Of a stretch of 64,000 nt of DNA, positions 15,984 to 24,038 are shown one piece after another; within the stretch, counting starts at the first letter, position 1, and each line of letters opens with the position of its first letter. The position numbers were made by a program, and so were the translations under genes. This DNA comes from Kocuria flava (GTDB lineage Bacteria > Actinomycetota > Actinomycetes > Actinomycetales > Micrococcaceae), in NCBI RefSeq assembly GCF_001482365.1, contig NZ_CP013254.1, positions 2,728,001 through 2,792,000 of the forward strand, written 5' to 3'. The notes under the pieces are model-generated. The model saw only the letters and a list, made by a program, of their open reading frames with translations, was not told the origin of the DNA and did no database searches.

Positions 15984-16001
15984 CTCCGCCGCGGGGCGGA
16001 G
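15984..16001 (-). terminator. Hairpin after the gene at 16023 (copy B)
   Basis: Identical to the 18-base hairpin at 13786-13803 (CTCCGCC stem, GCGG loop). It begins about 20 nt past the stop of the hypothetical gene and sits just upstream of the kinase promoter, so a terminator that isolates the two units is likely. Confidence 0.45.
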
Positions 16002-16022
16002 CCCGCGGGCTCCCGGCGGACG

Positions 16023-17300
16023 CTAGTCCAGGCCGAAGAAGCGGCGCAGGCCCGTGCGCGCCGCCGACGGGCGGGGCGCGGGCCCCGGGTCGGGCCCCGG
16101 GTCGGGCGGCGCGGCGGCGCGGGCGCGCTCGCGGCGGGCCGCCCGCAGCGCCGCCCACCAGGCGCCCTCCGCGGCGGCGTCGGCGAGCAGCGCGGCCGAG
16201 AGGGTCCCGAGCACGCGCGCCCCGGCCCCGCCGCGGCGCGCGGCCCCGGCGAGCCCGACGCCGACGGCCGTCTCGGCCCCGGCGACCGCGAGCACGAGCC
16301 CGGGCCGGTGGACGAGGGCGCGCCGGCAGCGGTCGAGCAGCCCGTCCCCGGTGGGTGCGATGGTCATCGCCCGCAGCACGGCGGGCCCGACCCCGGTGGG
16401 CGCGTAGTGCTCGGCGTCCTCGAGCTCGGTCAGCTCGCGGCGGCCCTCGACGACCTTCGCGGCGAGCACCGGCAGGCCCAGCAGCTGCAGCACCGACTCC
16501 AGGACGAGTTCGGTCGAGTCCCCGGCCACGTAGTTGCGCAGCCGGTTGGTCTCGGCCGGGTCGAGGTCGAAGACGGAGGCGACGGACTCGACCTGCAGCT
16601 CCGAGGTCCCCGCGGCGCACAGGCGCACGAGGTCGTCCTGGAAGCGGGCGGCCGGGGTGTCGCGGCCGGTCCCGGCGGGCCCGCCGGCGGGGCGCCACTC
16701 CGGCCCCCACTCCAGGGCGCACACGGCGTCGGCGGCCTCCAGGTCCGTCACGTCGGCGGGGTCCTCCCCGGCGAGCAGGACCTCCGCCGAGCGGGTGGCG
16801 CCGTCGGAGGAGAGCACGACGGCGGGCTCGCCCAGGCCCGTGCGCACGGCCCAGTAGTCGACCTCGTCGTCGAAGACGACCACGGACCAGCCGTGCCGGG
16901 AGACGGCGGTGAACCCCGTCTGGGACAGGGCGGCGAGCACGGGCAGCTCCGGGGCGTCGAGGCGCACCAGCAGCACCCGGCGCAGGCCGGGGTGCTCGGG
17001 CTGCAGCCCGCGCCCGGTCTGTCGGGCGAGGTCGGCGGAGAGCTCGTCGAGGGTGCACCCGGGCTCCACGGTCCCGTCCTCGGCGGCCCGGGCCAGGCGG
17101 CCCCCGGCGTCGGCGAGGAACATCAGCTGCAGCGCCCCGGGGCCCTCGGCGAGGGCCCCGATGAGGCGGTGGCCGGCCACGACCCGGGCGACCGCGTCCG
17201 CGGCGGGGGCGTCGGCGCCCTCCGGGTGCGGCACCGTGGCGGGGGCCAGGTCCCACGCGGAGGTCGGGGAGGCGACGTCGTCGGCGGGCAGAGAGGTCAT
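16023..17300 (-). CDS. Conserved-looking protein of unknown function
   Basis: I do not recognise this 425-aa protein. Residues about 35-180 read as an alternating alpha/beta domain (hydrophobic strands LRRVLLVRLDAPELPVLAAL and GWSVVVFDDEVDYW). A mid section (about 215-290) has a helical RFQDDLVRLCAAGTSELQVE stretch and DLDPAETNRLRNYVAGDSTE. The part near 345-375 is Ala/Gly/Val-rich (LVLAVAGAETAVGVGLAGAA), and the C-terminus is a Pro/Asp linker ending LRRFFGLD. There is no signal peptide. Codon bias matches the core genes. TAGCAT lies exactly 6 nt before the ATG at 17300, so it should be a leaderless monocistronic gene. Confidence 0.8.
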   Translation of the reverse strand: MTSLPADDVASPTSAWDLAPATVPHPEGADAPAADAVARVVAGHRLIGALAEGPGALQLMFLADAGGRLARAAEDGTVEPGCTLDELSADLARQTGRGLQPEHPGLRRVLLVRLDAPELPVLAALSQTGFTAVSRHGWSVVVFDDEVDYWAVRTGLGEPAVVLSSDGATRSAEVLLAGEDPADVTDLEAADAVCALEWGPEWRPAGGPAGTGRDTPAARFQDDLVRLCAAGTSELQVESVASVFDLDPAETNRLRNYVAGDSTELVLESVLQLLGLPVLAAKVVEGRRELTELEDAEHYAPTGVGPAVLRAMTIAPTGDGLLDRCRRALVHRPGLVLAVAGAETAVGVGLAGAARRGGAGARVLGTLSAALLADAAAEGAWWAALRAARRERARAAAPPDPGPDPGPAPRPSAARTGLRRFFGLD

Positions 17301-17306
17301 GGTGCC

Positions 17307-17312
17307 ATGCTA
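17307..17312 (-). promoter_or_regulatory. -10 box TAGCAT for the gene at 16023-17300
   Basis: TAGCAT, 6 nt (GGCACC), then ATG at 17300 on the minus strand. No Shine-Dalgarno is present, supporting a leaderless transcript. Confidence 0.55.
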
Positions 17313-17361
17313 CGCCGTCGCCCGACCCGCCCCGGCGGCGCCCGCCGCCGGGGTCCGGGGC

Positions 17362-17847
17362 TCAGCCGTCCCCGTTGACGGTCTCCACGACCGTGCCCTC
17401 GCGCAGGGCCTCGAGCGCCCGGCGCAGCCGCAGGGCCAGGCCCGGGCGCAGCCAGCGGTCGAGCTCCTCGGGGGCCGCCCAGCGGTGGCTCAGCAGCTCC
17501 TCCTCCTGGATCCGCAGGGGGGTGTCGGCGGCGATCGTGCCGCCGTCGTAGACGAAGGACACGGAGTCCCCCCACACCCCCATGGCCACGCCGTGGGCGA
17601 CCACGAGCAGCCGGCCCGGGGGCAGGTCGAGCCCGACCTCCTCGGCGACCTCCCGGAAGCAGCCGGTGCGGGGGTCCTCCCCCGCCTCGACGGTGCCGCC
17701 GGGCACGGTCCAGTCGGGCTTGTAGTTGGGCTCGACGATGAGCACGCGGCCCTCGGGGTCGCGGATCAGCGCCTCGGCGGCCAGCCGGCGGGTGGGCAGG
17801 GAGTCGACGAACTTCCGCAGCTCGGTCTCGGAGAGGTAGGAGCTCAC
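17362..17847 (-). CDS. NUDIX hydrolase
   Basis: NUDIX enzymes hydrolyse nucleoside diphosphate derivatives such as oxidised nucleotides, sugar nucleotides or dinucleoside polyphosphates. The 161-aa product has a perfect NUDIX box, GGTVEAGEDPRTGCFREVAE followed by EVGL (about residues 50-73), on a fold of normal length. Nothing in the sequence fixes the substrate. It starts with GTG 17847, only 7 nt after the ffh stop, with GGGGAAG about 10 nt upstream, and is therefore probably co-transcribed with ffh. Confidence 0.9.
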   Translation of the reverse strand: MSSYLSETELRKFVDSLPTRRLAAEALIRDPEGRVLIVEPNYKPDWTVPGGTVEAGEDPRTGCFREVAEEVGLDLPPGRLLVVAHGVAMGVWGDSVSFVYDGGTIAADTPLRIQEEELLSHRWAAPEELDRWLRPGLALRLRRALEALREGTVVETVNGDG

Positions 17848-17854
17848 GGCCGGG

Positions 17855-19444
17855 TCACTTCCCCAGGAACTTCTCGAAGCCCTTGGGCAGGTTCAGGTCG
17901 GCGGGGTCCGGCTCCTGCTGCGCGGCGCCGAAGGACGAGCCGACGGGGGCCTTCTGCTTGCGCTGCTGCTCGAGGGCCGCGTTCTCCTGGGCCCGCTTGG
18001 CGGGGTTGCCGGAGCGGGAGCCGCCCTTCTTCTTGGCCGCGGCCTTGCCCTTGCCCTTCTTCGCCCCGCCCCCGGCGGCGCCGGGCATCCCGGGGATCCC
18101 CGCGGGCATGCCGGGCACGCCCTTGCCCTGGGCCAGGCGCTTCATCATCTTCTGCGCCTGCGCGAAGCGCTCCATCAGCTGGTTCACCTCGGAGACGGTG
18201 ACGCCGGAGCCGCGGGCGATGCGGGCGCGGCGGGAGCCGTTGATGATCCTCGGCGCGACCCGCTCGTGCGGGGTCATGGAGCGCACGATCGCCTCGACGC
18301 GGTCGATCTCGCGCTCGTCGAAGTTCTCCAGCTGCTCGCGCATCCCGGCGGCGCCGGGCATCATCATGAGCATCTTCTTCATCGAGCCCATCTTGCGCAG
18401 CTGCTGCATCTGCGCGAGGAAGTCCTCGAAGGTGAAGTCCTCCTGGTCGGTGAACTTCCGGGCCATCTTCTCGGCCTCGGCCCGGTCCCACTGCTGCTCG
18501 GCCTGCTCGATCAGCGTCAGGACGTCGCCCATGTCCAGGATGCGCGAGGCCATCCGGTCGGGGTGGAACTGCTCGAAGTCGTCGACGTTCTCGCCGGTGG
18601 AGGCGAACATGATGGGCTTGCCGGTCACGGAGGCCACGGACAGGGCCGCGCCGCCGCGGGCGTCGCCGTCGAGCTTGGACAGGACCACGCCGGTGAAGTC
18701 CACGCCCTCGTTGAAGGCCTGGGCGGTGTTGACCGCGTCCTGGCCGATCATCGCGTCGATGACGAAGAGCACCTCGTCGGGCTGCACCGCGTCGCGGATG
18801 TCGCGGGCCTGGGCCATGAGCGCCTCGTCGATGCCGAGGCGCCCGGCGGTGTCGACGATGACCACGTCGTGCAGGCGGGCGCGGGCCTGGGCCACGCCGT
18901 CGCGGGCCACCTGGACGGGGTCGCCCGTGGGGTCGTCGAACTCGGAGGTGGTGCCGGGGTGCGGGGCGAACACGGGCACCCCGGCCCGTTCGCCCACGAC
19001 CTTGAGCTGGGTCACGGCGTTGGGCCGCTGCAGGTCCGAGGCCACGAGCAGCGGGCGGTGGCCCTGGCCCTTGAGCCACTTGCCGAGCTTGCCGGCCAGC
19101 GTCGTCTTGCCGGCGCCCTGGAGGCCGGCGAGCATGATGACGGTCGGGCCGGTCTTGGCCATGCGGATCCGGCGGGTCTGCCCGCCGAGGATGCCCTGGA
19201 GCTCCTCGTTGACGATCTTCACGACCTGCTGGCCCGGGTTGAGGGCCTCGGAGACCTCCGCGCCGAGGGCGCGCTGCTTGACCGCGGCGGTGAACTCGCG
19301 CACGACCGGCACGGCGACGTCGGCGTCGAGCAGGGCCCGGCGGATCTCCCGCACGGTGGCGTCGACGTCCGCCTCGGACAGGCGGCCCTTGCCCTTGAGG
19401 TTCTTGAAGGTGGCGGTCAACCGGTCGGACAGTGAAGTGAACAC
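17855..19444 (-). CDS. ffh: Signal recognition particle protein Ffh
   Basis: Ffh binds 4.5S RNA and signal sequences and delivers ribosomes to FtsY. The 529-aa product has the N domain (1-85), the G domain with GLQGAGKTT (107-115), DTAGRLGIDE and SKLDGDARGG, and a Met-rich M domain (about 300-435; LRKMGSMKKMLMMM, MKRLAQGKG). The C-terminus adds a Lys/Gly/Ala-rich tail. The GTG at 19444 (VFTSLSDRLTATFKNLKGKG) is the family start; the frame extends to 19498 without family support. No clear ribosome site is seen. A 15-bp palindrome (19449-19463) lies directly upstream. Confidence 0.96.
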   Translation of the reverse strand: MFTSLSDRLTATFKNLKGKGRLSEADVDATVREIRRALLDADVAVPVVREFTAAVKQRALGAEVSEALNPGQQVVKIVNEELQGILGGQTRRIRMAKTGPTVIMLAGLQGAGKTTLAGKLGKWLKGQGHRPLLVASDLQRPNAVTQLKVVGERAGVPVFAPHPGTTSEFDDPTGDPVQVARDGVAQARARLHDVVIVDTAGRLGIDEALMAQARDIRDAVQPDEVLFVIDAMIGQDAVNTAQAFNEGVDFTGVVLSKLDGDARGGAALSVASVTGKPIMFASTGENVDDFEQFHPDRMASRILDMGDVLTLIEQAEQQWDRAEAEKMARKFTDQEDFTFEDFLAQMQQLRKMGSMKKMLMMMPGAAGMREQLENFDEREIDRVEAIVRSMTPHERVAPRIINGSRRARIARGSGVTVSEVNQLMERFAQAQKMMKRLAQGKGVPGMPAGIPGMPGAAGGGAKKGKGKAAAKKKGGSRSGNPAKRAQENAALEQQRKQKAPVGSSFGAAQQEPDPADLNLPKGFEKFLGK

Positions 19445-19448
19445 GGGT

Positions 19449-19463
19449 CGAAAGCTGCTTTCG
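19449..19463. repeat. Palindrome immediately upstream of ffh
   Basis: CGAAAGC, T, GCTTTCG: two perfect 7-bp arms around one base, starting 5 nt upstream of the ffh GTG. It occupies the place of the ribosome binding site. It might be an operator or simply a mildly structured leader; the arms are AT-richer than their surroundings. Confidence 0.35.
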
Positions 19464-19566
19464 TCGAGGGAGGCGGCCGGTGCGCCGCGGGGGTGCACTG
19501 CGGGGCGCGGCGCCGGCCCGAAGGCATCGGGTCGGTAGTCCAGGGTACCAACGCGGGGCCCGTCCT

Positions 19567-19616
19567 GCGCGGCGCACCGGCGCCCTCCCCGCGGGGAGGG
19601 CGCCGGTGCGCCGCGC
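19567..19616 (-). terminator. Perfect 50-bp palindrome downstream of glnB
   Basis: Two 24-bp arms (19567-19590 and 19593-19616) around GC are exact reverse complements. It lies 33 nt past the glnB stop and before ffh, all on the minus strand. The simplest reading is the terminator of amtB-glnB. The arm motif GCCGGTGCGCCGCG recurs in part near 19472-19488. Confidence 0.75.
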
Positions 19617-19648
19617 GGCTGCCGCCCGCCGCCCGGGGCGGGCCCGTC

Positions 19649-19987
19649 CTACAGGGCGGTCTCGTCCCGCTCGCCGGTGCGCACGCGCACGGCCTCGGCG
19701 ACGTCGAGGACCCACACCTTGCCGTCGCCGGCTCGGCCGGTGTTGGCCGAGGAGACGATGACGTCGACGATGTCGGTGGCCTGGTGGTCGTCGACGAGGA
19801 TCTCCAGGCGCACCTTCTCGAGCAGGTCCACCGTGTACTCGGCGCCCCGGTAGACCTCGGTGTGGCCGCGCTGCTGGCCGTAGCCGTAGACGTTCTGGAC
19901 GGTCATGCCCTGGACGCCGTAGGACTCGAGGGCGGACTTGATGTCCTTGAACTTGTCCGGGCGCACGATCGCGGTGACGAGCTTCAT
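19649..19987 (-). CDS. glnB: PII nitrogen regulatory protein
   Basis: PII senses 2-oxoglutarate and ATP/ADP and blocks the ammonium channel when nitrogen is plentiful. The 112-aa product has the standard MKLVTAIVRPDKFKDIKSAL start, a T-loop with the modifiable Tyr in YRGAEYTVDLLEKVRLE, the B-loop TGRAGDGKVWVLDV and the C-loop RTGERDETAL. In Actinobacteria this Tyr is usually adenylylated by GlnD. GAAAGG lies before the ATG at 19987. It follows amtB by 44 nt, so the two form an operon; no glnD follows here. Confidence 0.95.
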   Translation of the reverse strand: MKLVTAIVRPDKFKDIKSALESYGVQGMTVQNVYGYGQQRGHTEVYRGAEYTVDLLEKVRLEILVDDHQATDIVDVIVSSANTGRAGDGKVWVLDVAEAVRVRTGERDETAL

Positions 19988-20031
19988 GGGAGGGCCTTTC
20001 TCGCAGGTGGTGGGTCGGGGCGGGCGCGGGC

Positions 20032-21387
20032 TCAGCCCGGCACCCGCGCGGAGCGGGCGGCGGGGGCGGTCTCCGGGGCCGCGCCCGCCGGGGCCTCCGG
20101 GGCGTCCGAGCCGGCGGGCGGGGCCGCCGCGGTGTGGCGGCCCGGGGTGAAGGAGCCCGTGGCGTCGCCGGCGAAGGAGTACCCGGTCTCGGCGTGCTGG
20201 GTGATGTCGATGCCGTCGATCTCGTCGCGCGGCGGGATGCGGAAGCCCACGGTCCGGTCGATCGCGACGGCGACGAGCAGGGTCAGGACGGCGCAGTAGA
20301 CGACCGAGACGAGCACGGCCACCACCTGGGTCAGCAGCAGGCCGGGGCCGCCGCCGTAGAACAGCCCGGCGGTGCCCTCGGAGGGCAGCGCCACGAAGCC
20401 GAGGGCCACGGTCCCGACGACGCCGGAGACCAGGTGCACGCCGATGACGTCGAGGGAGTCGTCCATCCGCAGCCGGTACTTCAGCCCGACGGCGAGCGCG
20501 GAGGCGGTGCCGGCCAGCACGCCGATGCCGATCGCCCACACCGGGGAGACGTTGGCGCAGGCCGGGGTGATGGCCACGAGGCCGGCGACCGCGCCGGAGG
20601 CGGCGCCCAGGGAGGTGGGGTGGCCGTCGCGCACGCGCTCGGTGAGCAGCCAGGCGAGCATCGCGGCGGCGGGGGCGACCAGCGTGTTGACCCAGATCAG
20701 CCCGGCCTGCTCGGCGGTCGACGCCGCCCCCGCGTTGAAGCCGAACCAGCCGAACCACAGGATCGCGGCGCCCAGCATCACGAGCGGGAGGTTGTGCGGG
20801 CGCTGCCCGGGGTCCTTGCCGAAGCCCTGGCGGGCGCCGACGACGGCGATGAGCACGAGCGCGGCGACGCCGGCGTTGATGTGCACCACGAGCCCGCCGG
20901 CGAAGTCGATGGCCTCGCCCAGGGCCGCGCCGATCGCGCCGTCCTCGGTGAGCAGCCCCCCGCCCCAGACCATGAAGGCCAGCGGGGCGTAGACGAGGGT
21001 GGTCCACACGGGCACGAACAGGGCCCAGGCGCCGAAGCGGGCGCGGTCGGCGATGGCGCCGGAGATCAGCGCCACGGTGATGATGGCGAAGGTCCCGCCG
21101 TAGGCGGCGCCCAGCAGCCCGTCGGTGCCCATGAGGTCGCCCAGGGCGAAGGAGGGCACCGGGCTGGCGGTGAGCCCGCCGAGCAGCGGGTCCCCGCCGC
21201 TCATGGAGTAGCCCCACAGCACCCACACGACCGAGACCATGCCGATCGCGATGAAGCTCATCATCATCATGTTCAGCACGCCCTTGGCGCGGGTCATGCC
21301 GCCGTAGAACAGGGCCAGCCCGGGGGTCATGAAGAAGACCAGGGCGGCCGCGACGATCGTCCACACGTGTCCAGCGGTGATGTCCAC
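20032..21387 (-). CDS. amtB: Ammonium transporter AmtB
   Basis: Trimeric ammonium channel regulated by the PII protein encoded next. The 451-aa product has about 11 membrane spans, the twin pore His residues (HINAGVAAL and GVHLVSGVVGT) and the phenylalanine gate region. The C-terminal tail has the PII-contacting segment GIDITQHAETGYSF followed by an Ala/Pro-rich end. The GTG at 21387 (VDITAGHVWTIV) is preferred because GAGG lies 8 nt upstream; the frame runs upstream to 21510. The 227-bp upstream gap has spaced GAAAC/GCAAC elements that resemble GlnR half-sites. Confidence 0.95.
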   Translation of the reverse strand: MDITAGHVWTIVAAALVFFMTPGLALFYGGMTRAKGVLNMMMMSFIAIGMVSVVWVLWGYSMSGGDPLLGGLTASPVPSFALGDLMGTDGLLGAAYGGTFAIITVALISGAIADRARFGAWALFVPVWTTLVYAPLAFMVWGGGLLTEDGAIGAALGEAIDFAGGLVVHINAGVAALVLIAVVGARQGFGKDPGQRPHNLPLVMLGAAILWFGWFGFNAGAASTAEQAGLIWVNTLVAPAAAMLAWLLTERVRDGHPTSLGAASGAVAGLVAITPACANVSPVWAIGIGVLAGTASALAVGLKYRLRMDDSLDVIGVHLVSGVVGTVALGFVALPSEGTAGLFYGGGPGLLLTQVVAVLVSVVYCAVLTLLVAVAIDRTVGFRIPPRDEIDGIDITQHAETGYSFAGDATGSFTPGRHTAAAPPAGSDAPEAPAGAAPETAPAARSARVPG

Positions 21388-21499
21388 GATCTGCACCTCT
21401 TTCTCGAGTCCGTTGCGTTGCGGGTCCGGCGCCGCCGGCCCGTCCCCCTGCTGCGGGGCCGGTCGGCGCTCACCGTCGCTACGAGTCTCGGCAAGAGAT

Positions 21500-21537
21500 G
21501 TTTCGGGCACGCCCGCGGGCCGTTGCGGGCATGTTTC
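21500..21537 (-). promoter_or_regulatory. Possible GlnR-like half-sites upstream of amtB
   Basis: On the minus strand GAAAC (21537-21533), 6 nt, GCAAC (21526-21522), 17 nt, GAAAC (21504-21500): starts 11 and 22 bases apart, on one face of the helix. GTAAC at 21557-21553 is slightly out of phase. GlnR in Actinobacteria binds gTnAC-N6-GaAAC repeats. The match is partial, so the regulator is only a suggestion. Confidence 0.3.
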
Positions 21538-21614
21538 GCGCCCGCCGCCACGGTTACGGGTCCGTGAAGTGCGGCGGGCGCGAGGCGTCCCTGTGGGCCC
21601 TTGCGGGGACGGGC

Positions 21615-22748
21615 TCAGTCGAGCAGGGCGTCCACGAAGGCCTCGGGCTCGAACGGGGCGAGGTCGTCGGGGCCCTCCCCCAGGCCGATGAGCTTGACGG
21701 GCACGCCGAGGCTGCGCTGGATCGCGACGACGATCCCGCCCTTGGCCGTGCCGTCGAGCTTGGTCAGCACGATCCCGGTGATGTGCACCGCCTCGGCGAA
21801 GACCCGGGCCTGGGTCATGCCGTTCTGCCCGGTGGTGGCGTCGAGCACGAGCAGCACCTCGTCGACGGCGGCGGCCTTCTCGACGACGCGCTTGATCTTG
21901 CCGAGCTGGTCCATCAGCCCGGCCTTGTTCTGCAGCCGCCCGGCGGTGTCCACGAGCACGACGTCGGCCTCCTGCTCGATGCCGGCCGAGACGGCGTCGT
22001 GGGCGACGGAGGCGGGGTCGGCGCCCTCGACGTCGGAGCGGACCGTGGGCACGCCCACGCGGGCGCCCCAGGTGGCCAGCTGGTCGGCGGCGGCGGCGCG
22101 GAACGTGTCCGCCGCCCCGAGCAGGACGTCCTTGTCCTCCGCCACGAGCACGCGGGCGAGCTTGCCGACGGTCGTGGTCTTGCCCACGCCGTTGACGCCG
22201 ACCACGAGCACGACGGCGGGCAGCGGCCCCTTCCGGTCCACGGCCAGGGAGCGGTCCATGGCGGGGTCCACGAGGCGCAGGAGCTCCTCGCGCAGCATGG
22301 CCTTGACGTGGGCGGGGTCGTTCGTGCCCTCGACGCGCACCCGGCGCTGGAGCGCCTCGACGAGCTCCGTCGTGGCGTCGGTGCCGAGGTCAGCCAGCAG
22401 CAGCGTCTCCTCGATCTCGTCCCAGACGTCCTGGTCGATCCGGTCGCGGGAGAGCAGGGCGAGCAGGCCCTTGCCGAACACGGAGTTGGAGCGCGCCAGC
22501 CGCCCGCGCAGCCGGGCCATGCGGGAGGCGGCGGACTCGGGCCGCTCCAGCCGCGGGGCGGGCTCCTCCGGCGGGGCCTCCGCGGTGCCGGGGCGCAGGT
22601 CCCCGGGGGCCTGCACGGGGTCGTCCGGGTCCCGGGTCGAGGGGTAGCCGCCGCGGGGAGCCTTGGGCCCGCGCAGCAGCACGAGGCCCAGCAGGCCGAG
22701 CACCACCACGGCGACGAGCACGTACGCGATGACGGGTATCGATTCCAC
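21615..22748 (-). CDS. ftsY: SRP receptor FtsY
   Basis: FtsY docks Ffh-ribosome complexes at the membrane. The 377-aa product has an N-terminal membrane span (IPVIAYVLVAVVVLGLLGLV, about 4-23) as in other Actinobacteria, an acidic/Pro-rich linker, then the NG domain with GVNGVGKTT (184-192), DTAGRLQNK, LDATTGQNG and TKLDGTAKGG. The GTG at 22748 gives the span at the very N-terminus; the longer frame upstream is not supported. Its upstream neighbour, the MFS gene, is divergent. Confidence 0.95.
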   Translation of the reverse strand: MESIPVIAYVLVAVVVLGLLGLVLLRGPKAPRGGYPSTRDPDDPVQAPGDLRPGTAEAPPEEPAPRLERPESAASRMARLRGRLARSNSVFGKGLLALLSRDRIDQDVWDEIEETLLLADLGTDATTELVEALQRRVRVEGTNDPAHVKAMLREELLRLVDPAMDRSLAVDRKGPLPAVVLVVGVNGVGKTTTVGKLARVLVAEDKDVLLGAADTFRAAAADQLATWGARVGVPTVRSDVEGADPASVAHDAVSAGIEQEADVVLVDTAGRLQNKAGLMDQLGKIKRVVEKAAAVDEVLLVLDATTGQNGMTQARVFAEAVHITGIVLTKLDGTAKGGIVVAIQRSLGVPVKLIGLGEGPDDLAPFEPEAFVDALLD

Positions 22749-22793
22749 GCACAGAAGCTTCTCACACCGTCCCCGCCGCTCCCGGGCGGTCAC

Positions 22794-22799
22794 TAGACT
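22794..22799 (+). promoter_or_regulatory. -10 box TAGACT for the leaderless MFS gene
   Basis: TAGACT, 6 nt (CGTCGG), then the GTG at 22806. The spacing puts the transcription start at the start codon. Confidence 0.55.
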
Positions 22800-22805
22800 C
22801 GTCGG

Positions 22806-24011
22806 GTGCCGACCCAGCCCGCCGCCCCCGACCGTGACCGCGTGCCCCAGCAGATCACGGTGCTCATCGCCGCCGCCTTCGTGATCGCCGTGGGCTACGG
22901 CATCGTCGCCCCCGTGCTCCCGCAGTTCGCCACGACCTTCGGCGTGGGCGTCTCCGCCGCGGGCGCCGTGGTGAGCGCCTTCGCCCTGGCCCGGCTGCTC
23001 TTCGCCCCGGCCGGCGGGCGGATCCTGGCCCGGATCGGCGAACGCCCCACCTACGTGGTGGGCGTCCTCGTCGTGGCGGTCTCCTCGGCGGCCACCGCGT
23101 TCGCGCAGTCCTACTGGCAGCTGCTGGTCTTCCGCGGCCTGGGCGGGATCGGGTCCGTGATGTTCACCATCTCCGCGATGGGGCTGATCGTGCGCCTGGC
23201 CCCGCCCCGGATGCGCGGCCGGGTCTCCGGCTACTACGCGAGCGCGTTCCTGCTCGGCGGCGTCCTCGGACCCGTGATCGGGGGCCTGCTGGCGGGGCTG
23301 GGGCTGCAGGCGCCGTTCCTGATCTACGCCGCGGCGCTGCTGGTGGCCGTGGCCGTGGTGCACTTCCGGCTCAGGGACGAGGTCCTCGGCGAGGGCCGCG
23401 CGGGCGCCGCCCAGCCGGTGCTGACCCCGCGCGAGGCGTGGTCGGTCGGCGCCTACCGGGCGGCGGTGGCCTCGAACTTCGCCAACGGGTGGACCTCCTA
23501 CGGCATCCGCGTGGCCCTCGTGCCGCTGCTGGCCGTCGCGGTCCTGGGCGCGGGCCCGGGCGTGGCCGGTCTGGCGCTCGCGGTCTTCGCGGCCGGCAAC
23601 GCGCTGGCGCTGACGGTCACCGGCCGGCTCACCGACCGGTTCGGCCGCCGGCCCCTCGTGCTCGTGGGACTGGTCGTCAACGGGGTGGCGACCACGGCCC
23701 TGGGCCTGTCCGGGGACGTGGTGACCTTCGTGGTCCTGTCCCTGGTGGCCGGAATGGGCTCGGGCACCATGAACCCCGGCCAGCAGGCGGCGGTCGCGGA
23801 CGTGATCGGCCCCGACCGCTCGGGCGGGCCCGTGCTGGCCCGCTACCAGATGAGCGCGGACGCCGGGCAGATCCTGGGGCCGGTCGTGGCGGGGGCGCTG
23901 GCCGACGCCGCCGGCTTCGGGTGGGCGTTCGGGGTCTCGGGGGCCCTGATGCTGCTGGCCGCCCTCGCGTGGCTGCCCGTGCGCGACACCCTGCCGCGCA
24001 CCGCGGACTGA
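22806..24011 (+). CDS. MFS transporter
   Basis: A 401-aa major facilitator with about 12 membrane spans. The motif-A loops between spans 2-3 (GGRILARIGERPTYVVG) and 8-9 (GRLTDRFGRRPLVLVG) and the motif GLGGIGSVMFTISAMGL are visible. The family looks closest to DHA1-type drug/metabolite efflux proteins, but the substrate is not deducible. The GTG at 22806 has no ribosome site; TAGACT 6 nt upstream predicts a leaderless mRNA. The gene sits between ftsY and smc, which are often close together in Actinobacteria, and is transcribed against both. Confidence 0.88.
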   Translation: MPTQPAAPDRDRVPQQITVLIAAAFVIAVGYGIVAPVLPQFATTFGVGVSAAGAVVSAFALARLLFAPAGGRILARIGERPTYVVGVLVVAVSSAATAFAQSYWQLLVFRGLGGIGSVMFTISAMGLIVRLAPPRMRGRVSGYYASAFLLGGVLGPVIGGLLAGLGLQAPFLIYAAALLVAVAVVHFRLRDEVLGEGRAGAAQPVLTPREAWSVGAYRAAVASNFANGWTSYGIRVALVPLLAVAVLGAGPGVAGLALAVFAAGNALALTVTGRLTDRFGRRPLVLVGLVVNGVATTALGLSGDVVTFVVLSLVAGMGSGTMNPGQQAAVADVIGPDRSGGPVLARYQMSADAGQILGPVVAGALADAAGFGWAFGVSGALMLLAALAWLPVRDTLPRTAD

Positions 24012-24038
24012 GCCGCCGGCCCCGGCGCGGCACCGGCC

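Noticed and set aside
19567..19616. Replication-related or insertion-element palindrome
   Set aside because: There are no nearby transposase, rep gene or target-site duplications, and its position just past glnB fits a terminator better.
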